Source of the DNA: Burkholderiales bacterium
GTDB lineage: Bacteria > Pseudomonadota > Gammaproteobacteria > Burkholderiales > Burkholderiaceae_C
Direction of reading: 5' to 3'
Assembly (NCBI GenBank): GCA_016703325.1
Contig: JADJCH010000015.1
Span: 62,001 to 126,000, forward strand
Length of the DNA: 64,000 nucleotides
In this document: piece after piece, positions 1-6,973 of the stretch
How positions within the stretch are numbered: the stretch's first letter is position 1
Layout: each line of letters begins with the position of its first letter
Program-made: the position numbers and the translations under genes
The notes under the pieces: generated by a model
The model's input: only the letters and a program-made list of their open reading frames with translations
What the model was told of the DNA's origin: nothing
Database searches by the model: none

Positions 1-70
1 GGCGCCGTGAAGCGCTGCCGGAGGAGGTGGCGCCACGTGAAGTGCCCTGATCGTCACCGAAAGGACCCGC

Positions 71-104
71 CACATCCCCCACCCAACCACATCCCCCACC
101 CAAC
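71..104. repeat. Two tandem copies of a 17-nt unit
   Basis: Two exact head-to-tail copies of CACATCCCCCACCCAAC occupy 71-87 and 88-104, about 30 bases upstream of the first gene. No function is apparent; replication slippage could have produced the repeat. Bases 1-135 otherwise hold no gene that I can support. Confidence 0.7.
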
Positions 105-135
105 CACCTGATGCGGCGTTAAACTCGATCCCATC

Positions 136-537
136 ATGCTGTCGTCCAGACGTCAACGCTGTACTCACTGGATCGCCCTGCTGGCGATCTGGGTGGCTGC
201 GTTGGCGCCAACGCTTTCGGCCGCGATGGCGCGTGCCGGCCTGGGCGCCGGGTTGGAAGTTTGCACCACGTCCGGCATGCAGAGCCTGCCGGCACTGCTG
301 GTGGATGCGGACGGCGCGGTGTCCGAGCCGTCCGATGGGACTGGCGGGCTGCTGTCCAGCCTGGACCATTGCGGTTATTGCCTGCTGGTGGCCCATCTGG
401 CGCCACCGTCAGCCGCTCTGACGCCCTCGGTGCCGGCTACGTCCGCTGTGCCCCAGCAGCCTGCAGCCCTGCAGCCGCAGGTCAGCCCGCCCGCCTGGGC
501 GCTGCAACCTTCACGTGCTCCGCCGTCGTTGAACTGA
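136..537 (+). CDS. DUF2946 family protein, metal-locus associated
   Basis: This 133-residue protein has an N-terminal hydrophobic stretch (about residues 12-30, signal or anchor), then an HCGYC motif at residues 78-82 and a Pro/Ala-rich tail. The His-Cys-x-x-Cys motif after a single hydrophobic segment is typical of DUF2946 proteins, which are small envelope proteins often found beside copper or TonB-receptor genes. Their function is unknown. A paralogue with HCVLC lies at 6278-6673 in the same locus, which supports a metal-linked role. The start is the first ATG in the frame. A Crp/Fnr-type regulator gene follows on the same strand after about 127 bp. Confidence 0.7.
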   Translation: MLSSRRQRCTHWIALLAIWVAALAPTLSAAMARAGLGAGLEVCTTSGMQSLPALLVDADGAVSEPSDGTGGLLSSLDHCGYCLLVAHLAPPSAALTPSVPATSAVPQQPAALQPQVSPPAWALQPSRAPPSLN

Positions 538-664
538 TCTTCCCCGTCGAGCGCCGGATGTCCATCGACAACGCGCCGACAAAGACCTGTCAACGACCTG
601 CCCAGGATCTGCCCGGCCTCTGCGCTTTGCAGCCGCCGATCCGGGGCCCTCGGAGCCCGTGACC

Positions 665-1363
665 ATGACTTCCGTTTTCAACGCTGCCGCTGGCCTGGCG
701 GGTGCCGCTTCGGCGCCTGTGGCCGGCATTGCCCAGACCCTGGACCTGCCGCGCGGCAGCCTGGCCCTGACGGCCGGCTACCGCGCCACGCCGTACATGC
801 TGATCAGCGGCGCACTGCGGCTGGACCGCCGCGATGCCGCCGAAGGGGCGCCGGTGCTGCTGGCCCTGCCGGGTGACCTGATCGGTGTGGAAGGCCTGCA
901 GGGTCGCAGCGCCCTGTCCAGCGCCCGCGCCATCGTCGCCAGCGTGCTCGCGCCGCTGCCGCAGATGTCGGAATCGGCCTGGTGTGACCTGCTCATGCGC
1001 AGCCTGGTAACCCAGCAGGAACGTGCTGCCGAGGTGGCCGAGCTGCGCTGCGGGTCAGCCGCCGAGCGCATCCGCAAACTGCTGCTGCTGCTGTCGAGCC
1101 AGTCGCGCGGCGGCGCGGGCGTCAGCCCCTGGCGCAATTCTTCACCCAGCTGCGAACAGCCTACGCTCGCTGACATGGCCGTATTGACCGACACCAGCAT
1201 CGAGACCATCTCCCGCGTCATCAGCGCCATGCGCCGCAGCGGGGATCTGGTGCGCGACAACGGCCGGCGCGTGCGGCTGGACCCGCGGGTGCTGAGCAGC
1301 GACTGGGCGCTGTCTGCCAGCGCCACCTACAGCCCGCGGGTGCGGCAGGCTGCAGCCGCCTGA
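665..1363 (+). CDS. Crp/Fnr-family transcriptional regulator
   Basis: A 232-residue regulator. The N-terminal half looks like a short cyclic-nucleotide-binding-type beta barrel (for example LISGALRLDRR and LLALPGDLIGVEGL). The C-terminal third carries a Crp-type winged helix-turn-helix: ADMAVLTDTSIETISRVISAM is the recognition region, preceded by a dimer helix ending AERIRKLLLLL. I see no Fnr-type N-terminal cysteine cluster, so an oxygen-sensing Fe-S centre is unlikely. GGAG at 652-655 favours ATG 665 over the in-frame GTG at 659. It is convergent with the PCuAC operon, and its position suggests, without proving, control of the copper locus. Confidence 0.8.
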   Translation: MTSVFNAAAGLAGAASAPVAGIAQTLDLPRGSLALTAGYRATPYMLISGALRLDRRDAAEGAPVLLALPGDLIGVEGLQGRSALSSARAIVASVLAPLPQMSESAWCDLLMRSLVTQQERAAEVAELRCGSAAERIRKLLLLLSSQSRGGAGVSPWRNSSPSCEQPTLADMAVLTDTSIETISRVISAMRRSGDLVRDNGRRVRLDPRVLSSDWALSASATYSPRVRQAAAA

Positions 1364-1368
1364 TGCCG

Positions 1369-1386
1369 GTCAGGCAGCAGCCTGAC
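1369..1386. terminator. Hairpin between convergent genes
   Basis: GTCAGGC-AGCA-GCCTGAC forms a 7-bp perfect stem with a 4-nt loop, just past the Crp-type stop and before the PCuAC stop. A partial second copy of the GCCGGTCAGGC half follows. There is no T tract, so this is only a possible bidirectional terminator. Confidence 0.3.
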
Positions 1387-1415
1387 GCCGGTCAGGCAGC
1401 CGCAGGCCTGTCACG

Positions 1416-1898
1416 TCAATGCTTGTGCTGGTGGTCCGCCGGCGCGGCGGCTGCCGGCATCGCGGTGAGGGCACGCACCGGCGCCTTGAGCACGATGCTC
1501 TCGCGCTTCTTGTCCTTGCCTTCGACCACCAGCGTCACTTCCACCGTGTCGCCGGCCTTGAGCTGCTGTTTCAGGTCCATCAGCATGACGTGGTAGCCGC
1601 CGGGTTTCAGATCCACCGCCTTGCCGGCGGGCAGCTCCAGGCCGTTGGGCAGGGCGCGCATCTTCATCATGTTGCCCTCCATCGACATCTCGTGGATCTC
1701 CACCACGCCAGCCACCGCCGACTTGGCTTCCACCAGGCGCGCGTCGCTGCTCGAGATGATCTGGGCAAACATGCCGGTGGCCTTCTGCTGGGTCACGGTG
1801 GCGCGCACCCAGGGGTCCTTGGCGACGACGTTCTGGGCCTGGGCCTGGGCGGCGGCGGTCAGGGCGAGCAGGGCGAGGAGGGTGGTGGTGTGTTTCAT
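1416..1898 (-). CDS. Periplasmic copper chaperone, PCuAC family
   Basis: A 160-residue protein of the PCuAC (DUF461) family, which carries Cu(I) in the periplasm, usually to the CuA or CuB centre of cytochrome oxidase. The start at 1898 gives a clean signal peptide (MKHTTTLLALLALTAAAQAQA) and has AAGGAG just upstream; a longer frame to 1994 would overlap the neighbouring gene. The family ligand set is visible: H in VEIHEMSMEGNMMKM, the following methionines, and H-x-M in GGYHVMLMDL. The tail is His-rich (DHQHKH) and may add metal binding. It is the last gene of the minus-strand copper operon, after a second PCuAC gene. Confidence 0.9.
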   Translation of the reverse strand: MKHTTTLLALLALTAAAQAQAQNVVAKDPWVRATVTQQKATGMFAQIISSSDARLVEAKSAVAGVVEIHEMSMEGNMMKMRALPNGLELPAGKAVDLKPGGYHVMLMDLKQQLKAGDTVEVTLVVEGKDKKRESIVLKAPVRALTAMPAAAAPADHQHKH

Positions 1899-1990
1899 GG
1901 TGGGACTCCTTGGAGGAACGAGGGAAACGAACAGTTGAAATGAAGCGCGGCCGGTGGCCCGCAGCGGCCTGTTGCTGCAACGGTGAGTCG

Positions 1991-2521
1991 TCAATGCATA
2001 TGCCCGGTGCCGGGTGCGCTGGGTTCCGTGCGGTCGGCGCGCGGTTGCTGAACCCAGACGATCACCTCTTTGCGCCCGGCCCTCTCGAACTCCAGCTCCA
2101 GCGCGAACCGGTCACCCACAGACAGCGGTCGGCGCAGGCCGATGAGCATCAAGTGCAGCGGTCCGCCGTGGCGGGGCCGCAGTTCCTGCCCTGGAGGGAG
2201 CTCCAACGCTGGCAGGGCCCGCATGCGCATCACGTCGCCGTCCATCGTCATCTGGTGGATCTCCACCGATGTGGAAACGGCGCATCGGGCCCCCAGCAGT
2301 CGCTCCAGATCGTTGCCCTGGTTGTGCAGAGCCCGAAAGTACACCGCACCGGTGGAGGCTGCAGCCGGCGTCGGTGGGGCATACGGATGGTCGATGAGCA
2401 CTTTGCCGGCGCGGTAGTCGTGTGCCAGCAGGGCCGTGGGCGAAGCCGCGCAGAGGGCTGCGGCCTGCAACCAACGGCGGCGGGTCATCCACGAAGGGGG
2501 GGGCATGGGATGGCAGTCCAT
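1991..2521 (-). CDS. Second PCuAC copper chaperone, Tat-type signal
   Basis: A 176-residue PCuAC paralogue. Residues about 13-33 form an RRRWLQAAALCAASPTALLA segment with paired arginines, so Tat export is likely. Copper ligands appear as VEIHQMTMDGDVMRMRAL and, further on, HLMLIGL, matching the H(M)x10M...HxM layout of the family. The C-terminus ends GTGHMH. It differs from its downstream paralogue in export signal and in much of the body, so the two may serve different acceptors. The gene is 19 bp downstream of the outer-membrane-type gene and 92 bp upstream of the other PCuAC gene, consistent with one operon. Confidence 0.88.
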   Translation of the reverse strand: MDCHPMPPPSWMTRRRWLQAAALCAASPTALLAHDYRAGKVLIDHPYAPPTPAAASTGAVYFRALHNQGNDLERLLGARCAVSTSVEIHQMTMDGDVMRMRALPALELPPGQELRPRHGGPLHLMLIGLRRPLSVGDRFALELEFERAGRKEVIVWVQQPRADRTEPSAPGTGHMH

Positions 2522-2539
2522 GGTCTCAGGGTCGCGAGC

Positions 2540-3754
2540 CTACCAGCCTCCGGTGAGCCAGCCCTGGGGCATCCAGACCATGCGCAGGCCGATCCAGCGA
2601 CCGCGCAGGTCGGCCTGCTGTTCCTGGCCGGCTTCGAGGGACAGCCTCAGGTCGGTCTGGCCGGTCCAGGCCAGAGCCAGGGCCGCGCGGCTGACGGGTT
2701 CGTTGGGCACCAGGCCGGCAGCGGCGGCCACATCGGTCGCTCCCGGGCCTTCCAGCCGCTGCCGGGTGCTCAGCCGTTCCAGCCGGGAAGCCAGCTCCCA
2801 ATCCGGCGTGGCTCGCCAGATGCCCTCGAGCCAGCCGGCCTGAGTCTGCCCGCGGTAGTCTGCCCAGCCCACCGTGCTGGCCAGGCGGCCGTGCTCTTGC
2901 TGAAGCAGCGCGGCCAGACGCAGCTGGACGGTGCTGCCGTGGGGTGCCCAGGTCAGGTTGAAGCCACCCAGTCGGCTGCGGCCATCGAAGCAGACCAGGT
3001 TGGTGAGATCCCTTGCGCAGTCCGGCACGCTGTGGCTGTGCACTGCATTGCTGCTCACCACCGGTGTGCCGCGCCCCTGGGGCCTGGCCTGGGCGGCAAA
3101 CAGGTCCAACCGCCAGTCCGGCCAGTCCAGCTGCACATGGGCGGCCGGGGCCGCCGGTCCGCTGGCTGCGCCGGGGAAGGTGCGGGCCCGCCACACACCG
3201 AGGTTGGCCACCTGCACCAGGCCGTCGGGGTTGCCCGCCAGCCAGCGCAGGTTGGCGCCGTCCTCGATCCAGTCGTCACCCAGCATCACCCGCTTGGCCA
3301 GTGGAGGCAGGGCGAAGCGGTCGAAGTGGCCGGCACCGGTGACCCCATCTCCCATCGGCACCCGGTCGCGTCCGAGGCTGAGCCGCCAGTCACCCTCGAC
3401 AGGCAGGCGGGTTTCGAGGCGGGCGGCCTCGAAGTGCGCCCGGTCGCTGCCGTGTTTGCCCAATGTCGCGGTGGCTCCCAACCAGTCGTTCAGGCGCAGG
3501 CCGGCATCCAGGGTGGCATGTTCCAGCGTGCCGCCACGGCGGCTGGCCGGGGTGACCCCGTTGCCCAGCACACCCTGGTAGCGCGCGGCCGGCCAGATGG
3601 TCTCGCTGGCATGCAGGCCCGACAGTGCCAGGCCGGCGCCCATGCGCCAGCCTGGCAGGCCGGGAATGGGGTCGGCGGTGACATCGTGGGCCCAGGTGGA
3701 GCTTGAAGCTGCCGCGCAACTCAGTGTGGCTGCGCAGGCCAGGCGCGTCAGCAT
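2540..3754 (-). CDS. Unrecognised outer-membrane beta-barrel-type protein
   Basis: About 404 residues from the start chosen at 3754 (MLTRLACAATLSCAAASSSTWA, a good signal peptide); a longer frame to 3871 would overlap the stop region of the upstream gene. The mature protein alternates short amphipathic strands with glycines and ends WMPQGWLTGGW, as porin-like barrels do. Recurrent motifs such as RLSLGRDRVPMGDG, LNDWLGATATLG and HVQLDWPDWRLDLFAAQ resemble strands and turns of a phosphate-selective-porin-like fold. I do not recognise the family. It lies directly downstream of the MbnP/MbnH-like pair and upstream of two copper chaperones, so a metal-linked outer-membrane function is an inference from context only. 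Confidence 0.6.
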   Translation of the reverse strand: MLTRLACAATLSCAAASSSTWAHDVTADPIPGLPGWRMGAGLALSGLHASETIWPAARYQGVLGNGVTPASRRGGTLEHATLDAGLRLNDWLGATATLGKHGSDRAHFEAARLETRLPVEGDWRLSLGRDRVPMGDGVTGAGHFDRFALPPLAKRVMLGDDWIEDGANLRWLAGNPDGLVQVANLGVWRARTFPGAASGPAAPAAHVQLDWPDWRLDLFAAQARPQGRGTPVVSSNAVHSHSVPDCARDLTNLVCFDGRSRLGGFNLTWAPHGSTVQLRLAALLQQEHGRLASTVGWADYRGQTQAGWLEGIWRATPDWELASRLERLSTRQRLEGPGATDVAAAAGLVPNEPVSRAALALAWTGQTDLRLSLEAGQEQQADLRGRWIGLRMVWMPQGWLTGGW

Positions 3755-3791
3755 CCGCAGGCGCTCCGGGAGGCGTCGGGTGAATCGGCGT

Positions 3792-5036
3792 TCAGCGTGC
3801 ACCACGACGGCCTCCCGCGTGGGTGGGTGTGCCTGCGGAGGCTGCACTGACCGACGCGAAGGGGTCGGCATGGGCGGGGTTGGTCAGGAAGTCCTCGTCG
3901 GTGAGGGTCTTCAGGAAGGCGATCAGGTCGGCCTTGTCCTGCGTGCCCAGGTTCATGTTGGGGATGAGGTCGCTCTTGTAGGGGTTGAGTCGGCCGTCGC
4001 CCGCGTTGGGCTGTCCTGCCGCGATGTGGCGACCGCCCGCGGCGTAGATGTCCAGCATCTCTTCCAGCGTCGCCACGCTGCCGTCGTGGGTGTAGGGGGC
4101 GGTGAGCGCCACATTGCGCAGGCTGGGCGCGCGGTACTTGCCCATGTCGGATGCTGTGGCGGTGAAGGTGATCAGGCCCTGGTCGTCGGCAGGGAAACCG
4201 CCCAGTCCGTCGATGTTGTACAGCCCCGTGTTGTGGAAGGGCAACTTGACGTTGAGGCTGCCCGCATGGCGCACCTGGTCATTGAAATTGAAGCCGGTGT
4301 GGCAATGGAAGCACTCGGCCTTTTCGCTGTTGAACAGGTTGAAGCCGCGCAGCTCCTGGGCCGTCAAGGTCGCTTCGCCCCGTGTCCACTGGTCATATCG
4401 GCTGTTGGCCGAGATCAGCGTGCGCTGGAAGCTGGCGATGGCGCGCACGATGTTGGTGATGGAGAAGGGATCGCTTTCACCGGGAAAGGCGGCGGCAAAT
4501 CGAGCCGGGTAGTCGGCGTCGCTGCGCAGGCGCTCCAGCACCACAGGCACATTGGCGTTGGTCAGACCCATCTCGATGGGTGTGATGCCAAACAGCGGCA
4601 CCATCGCCTGCTGCTCCAGTTCTGTCAGGAGCGGATTCACCCAGGTCAGTGAGCTGTGGTAGGCCACATTCACCAGGCCCATGCTGTTGCGGCTGTGGGT
4701 TTCGCCGGTGGAACCTACTGCACGCGCCAGTCCGTCGGTGAAGGCCTTGTCCTGCTGATGGCAACTGCCGCAGGACTGCAGGCCATTGCCCGACAGGCGC
4801 TTGTCGTAGAAGAGGAAGCGGCCGAGCGTGACCTTGGCTTGGCTCATTGGGTTGTAGGCCGGCACGGCCGGCGCCGGGAAGTTCTGCGGCAGGGACCAGG
4901 TCCAGTCACCGGAGCTGAGCGCGGTGTCGTGGACCTCGGTCGAGCCGCCGCCGCAGCCGGCCAGGGACAGCAGCCCCAGACCGAACGCGACGGCCATGCC
5001 GCAAGCCGCCCGCTTCAGGAGGCTCGCGCGGTTCAT
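3792..5036 (-). CDS. MbnH-like di-heme peroxidase-family lipoprotein
   Basis: 414 residues, from the MauG/CcpA di-heme superfamily. The signal ends in a lipobox (LSLAGC, Cys 28). Two c-type heme sites are visible: CGSCH at residues 89-93 and CFHCH at 242-246. Nearby family motifs include LGRFLFYDKRLSGN, RNSMGLVN and KYRAPSLRNVALTAPYTHDGS. The gene starts on the last base of the MbnP-like gene (TGATG overlap), so the two are translationally coupled. In characterised methanobactin loci MbnH uses peroxide to convert a tryptophan of MbnP to kynurenine, creating a copper site. The MXAN_0977-type subgroup pairs with MbnP-like proteins outside methanobactin clusters. Function here is inferred from family and pairing. 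Confidence 0.85.
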   Translation of the reverse strand: MNRASLLKRAACGMAVAFGLGLLSLAGCGGGSTEVHDTALSSGDWTWSLPQNFPAPAVPAYNPMSQAKVTLGRFLFYDKRLSGNGLQSCGSCHQQDKAFTDGLARAVGSTGETHSRNSMGLVNVAYHSSLTWVNPLLTELEQQAMVPLFGITPIEMGLTNANVPVVLERLRSDADYPARFAAAFPGESDPFSITNIVRAIASFQRTLISANSRYDQWTRGEATLTAQELRGFNLFNSEKAECFHCHTGFNFNDQVRHAGSLNVKLPFHNTGLYNIDGLGGFPADDQGLITFTATASDMGKYRAPSLRNVALTAPYTHDGSVATLEEMLDIYAAGGRHIAAGQPNAGDGRLNPYKSDLIPNMNLGTQDKADLIAFLKTLTDEDFLTNPAHADPFASVSAASAGTPTHAGGRRGAR

Positions 5037-6055
5037 CACTTCGCCACCGGACGGAACACGGTCTCGCCGTGGAAGAACCCGTGGGTGGCGTCCTGCACGG
5101 TCACGCTGGTGGCGGTGACCGCACCGGCGCCGTCCACGGAGAAGGTGCTGCCCAGGACGGGCCACATGTCCTGGCATTCCAGGTCGGTGGGCCCGCTCAT
5201 GCAGCCGCCTGCACCACCGCGTTCGGACAGCAGGTTCGACGAGGCGAACAAGGCCTTCAGATCCACCGCGATGCGCTTCTTGGTCGCGTCGAAGTCGTGA
5301 AAATGGATGTCGCGGGTGTTCACTGACGCACAGGTGGCGCTTGCAGCGCTGCCTCCTGCGGGAACGGTACAGCTGGTGTCTCCCAGGTGGAAGAAGAAGC
5401 TGGTGTTGTTGGCACCGGTGGCGGCACCACTCTTGACGATGGCGCTGGTGAAGGTGCCCGGTGCCGCTGCGTTGTCAGGGTTGATCTCGATCTTCACGTG
5501 CTTGTAGCCCGTGGTCCAGCTCCAGTACATGTCGTTGTTGTTCAAGGGGGCCTGGGTGGTGGTGGCACTGACATCCAGGTGATTCAAAGCCGCCGGCACA
5601 CCCAGCGTGAACTTGGCACCGGTGTAGGTGCCGATGGGCACGGTGCCGGTGATCTTGACGTTCAAGGCGGAGTCGCCGGCGCAGGCCCCGGTGTCGTCCT
5701 CCAGGTCCACCAACGCCAGGGTGTTGTCGCCGGAGGTGAGCTGGAAGGCGTTGCTGTCCAGCGTGACCTTGACGGTGGCGCCCTTGTCGTTGATCAGTGC
5801 CAGGTTGGAGACGTAGAAGCGCAGGTCCTGGATCACCGCGTTGACCGAGCCGCTGCCCAGGCCGGACAGCACCGAGGCGCAGGTCACGGGTGTGTCGCCG
5901 ACGGTGGCGACGAATTCGACCGCCACCGATTGGCTGGTGGCTGCAGGGGTGTCTTCGTTGTCGCCGCCGCCGCAGGCAGCCAGGGCAGCCAGGGCCAGGG
6001 AGGACAGGGCGAGGCGAGACAGGGAAACAGACGAACAGAGGGAAGAACGGTTCAT
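5036..6055 (-). CDS. MbnP-like WxW metal-binding lipoprotein
   Basis: 339 residues with a lipobox LAALAAC (Cys 28). The diagnostic WxW motif is at residues 178-180 (MYWSWTTGYKHVKIE). The protein also has several cysteines in pairs (SCTVPAG...ATCASV and GGCMSGP...LECQDM) and an N-terminal DLRFYVSNLALI segment. These match the MbnP-like family seen paired with di-heme MbnH. In methanobactin systems the first tryptophan of MbnP is converted to kynurenine and the protein binds copper. The start at 6055 gives the best signal peptide; ATG 6064, three codons upstream, is equally possible. No Shine-Dalgarno is clear for either. It is coupled to the downstream di-heme gene. Confidence 0.85.
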   Translation of the reverse strand: MNRSSLCSSVSLSRLALSSLALAALAACGGGDNEDTPAATSQSVAVEFVATVGDTPVTCASVLSGLGSGSVNAVIQDLRFYVSNLALINDKGATVKVTLDSNAFQLTSGDNTLALVDLEDDTGACAGDSALNVKITGTVPIGTYTGAKFTLGVPAALNHLDVSATTTQAPLNNNDMYWSWTTGYKHVKIEINPDNAAAPGTFTSAIVKSGAATGANNTSFFFHLGDTSCTVPAGGSAASATCASVNTRDIHFHDFDATKKRIAVDLKALFASSNLLSERGGAGGCMSGPTDLECQDMWPVLGSTFSVDGAGAVTATSVTVQDATHGFFHGETVFRPVAK

Positions 6056-6277
6056 TTTGACCATGGAAGGTTCGGGGTTCCGAGATCGCTCGGAGGTATG
6101 GCCCACTTGACCGCAGGAGCCGACAACGCCGCAGGCAGGGCGAGCCGGAATCGGTGCGGTTCTGGGCACATGCGGAGAGAGACCGCCCGCGCGAGCAACA
6201 TCCGCCCCGGCATGAGCCGGGTCGGAGCGTGCGTGCGGGCGGGCCGCGCGGTTCAAAACCACGCAGCGGTCGTCAGT

Positions 6278-6673
6278 TCAGGCGATCTGGGCGGGAGGTG
6301 GCTGGGGGCGCACCTGCAGCGGGAAGCTGCTGCGGGGGACCCAGCTGTGCCCGACACGCAGTCGGGTGGTGTGGCTCTGCGGAGTGTGCGCCACGACGAC
6401 CTCCACACCGGGTAGCACAGCCGCCACAGACGCATGGCTGCACAAAACGCAGTGGCCTTCGCCGGCGGGCCGCAGCGTGCGGTCTGAACCGCCATCCACA
6501 TCGATCGGCATCGGCATACCCGCCGAGCAGATCTCCATCGGCAGGCCCGCGCCTGCACCGGGCATCCAGCCGGCACGGGACAGCGTCTGGCCAAGCAGGG
6601 GCGAGCACAGGTTCAGCAGGATCAGCGCAATGCCGATCCAGCCGGTCCGGTGTTGCCGCCGTGTGGTTGCCAT
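6278..6673 (-). CDS. DUF2946 family protein, second copy
   Basis: 131 residues from ATG 6673; an upstream in-frame start at 6775 would add a poor N-terminus. Residues 10-30 are hydrophobic (GWIGIALILLNLCSPLLG). HCVLC at residues 74-78 is the DUF2946 signature; then come an SH pair and a basic Pro-rich tail. It is the first gene of the minus-strand copper operon, 222 bp ahead of the MbnP-like gene, and divergent from the TonB receptor. Function of the family is unknown. The free thiols and histidines are compatible with metal binding. Confidence 0.7.
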   Translation of the reverse strand: MATTRRQHRTGWIGIALILLNLCSPLLGQTLSRAGWMPGAGAGLPMEICSAGMPMPIDVDGGSDRTLRPAGEGHCVLCSHASVAAVLPGVEVVVAHTPQSHTTRLRVGHSWVPRSSFPLQVRPQPPPAQIA

Positions 6674-6973
6674 GTGACGGATTGTGCAGGCCGGCCCCGC
6701 TCCACCGGCTGCTGTTCGAGGCCGAACTTGAAGCGCATCAAGTTTCAGACCCAGGGTGGCGTTGGCCGATTGCAACGGCCGCTGCGCCGTTGCGGGCCAT
6801 GCAGGGTGCCGATCTGGCGGTGGTCGCGCCGCTGCGGTTTGGCGGGTCCCAGTGGTCGCGCTGTGATCAGGGGTAATCCCTGGGTCATGTGCTTGTCCCC
6901 TGGCGGGCGATGACGGCCAGCGTTGGGCATGAAAGTTGTATGAAAAATCATGTAATCATCCTACGAGTCGGCC
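6674..6973. promoter_or_regulatory. Divergent control region of the copper locus
   Basis: These 300 bases separate the DUF2946-led operon from the TonB receptor gene. The right third is AT-richer (around 6928-6965), as expected of a promoter for the receptor. I see no recognisable Fur box, CueR-type operator or cobalamin riboswitch. No gene is supportable here. Confidence 0.35.

Noticed and set aside
71..104. CRISPR-like repeat at the left end
   Set aside because: Two adjacent 17-nt copies without spacers; just a tandem duplication.
1910..3706. 598-codon plus-strand open frame
   Set aside because: Antisense to a PCuAC gene and the barrel gene, which have proper signal peptides and spacing.
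1400..6300. Methanobactin precursor peptide (MbnA) near the MbnP/MbnH-like pair
   Set aside because: No short frame with a suitable leader and paired cysteines was seen, and no MbnB/MbnC-type gene is present.
6674..6973. Cobalamin riboswitch ahead of the TonB receptor
   Set aside because: No recognisable B12-box or matching helices; receptor context is copper, not cobalamin.
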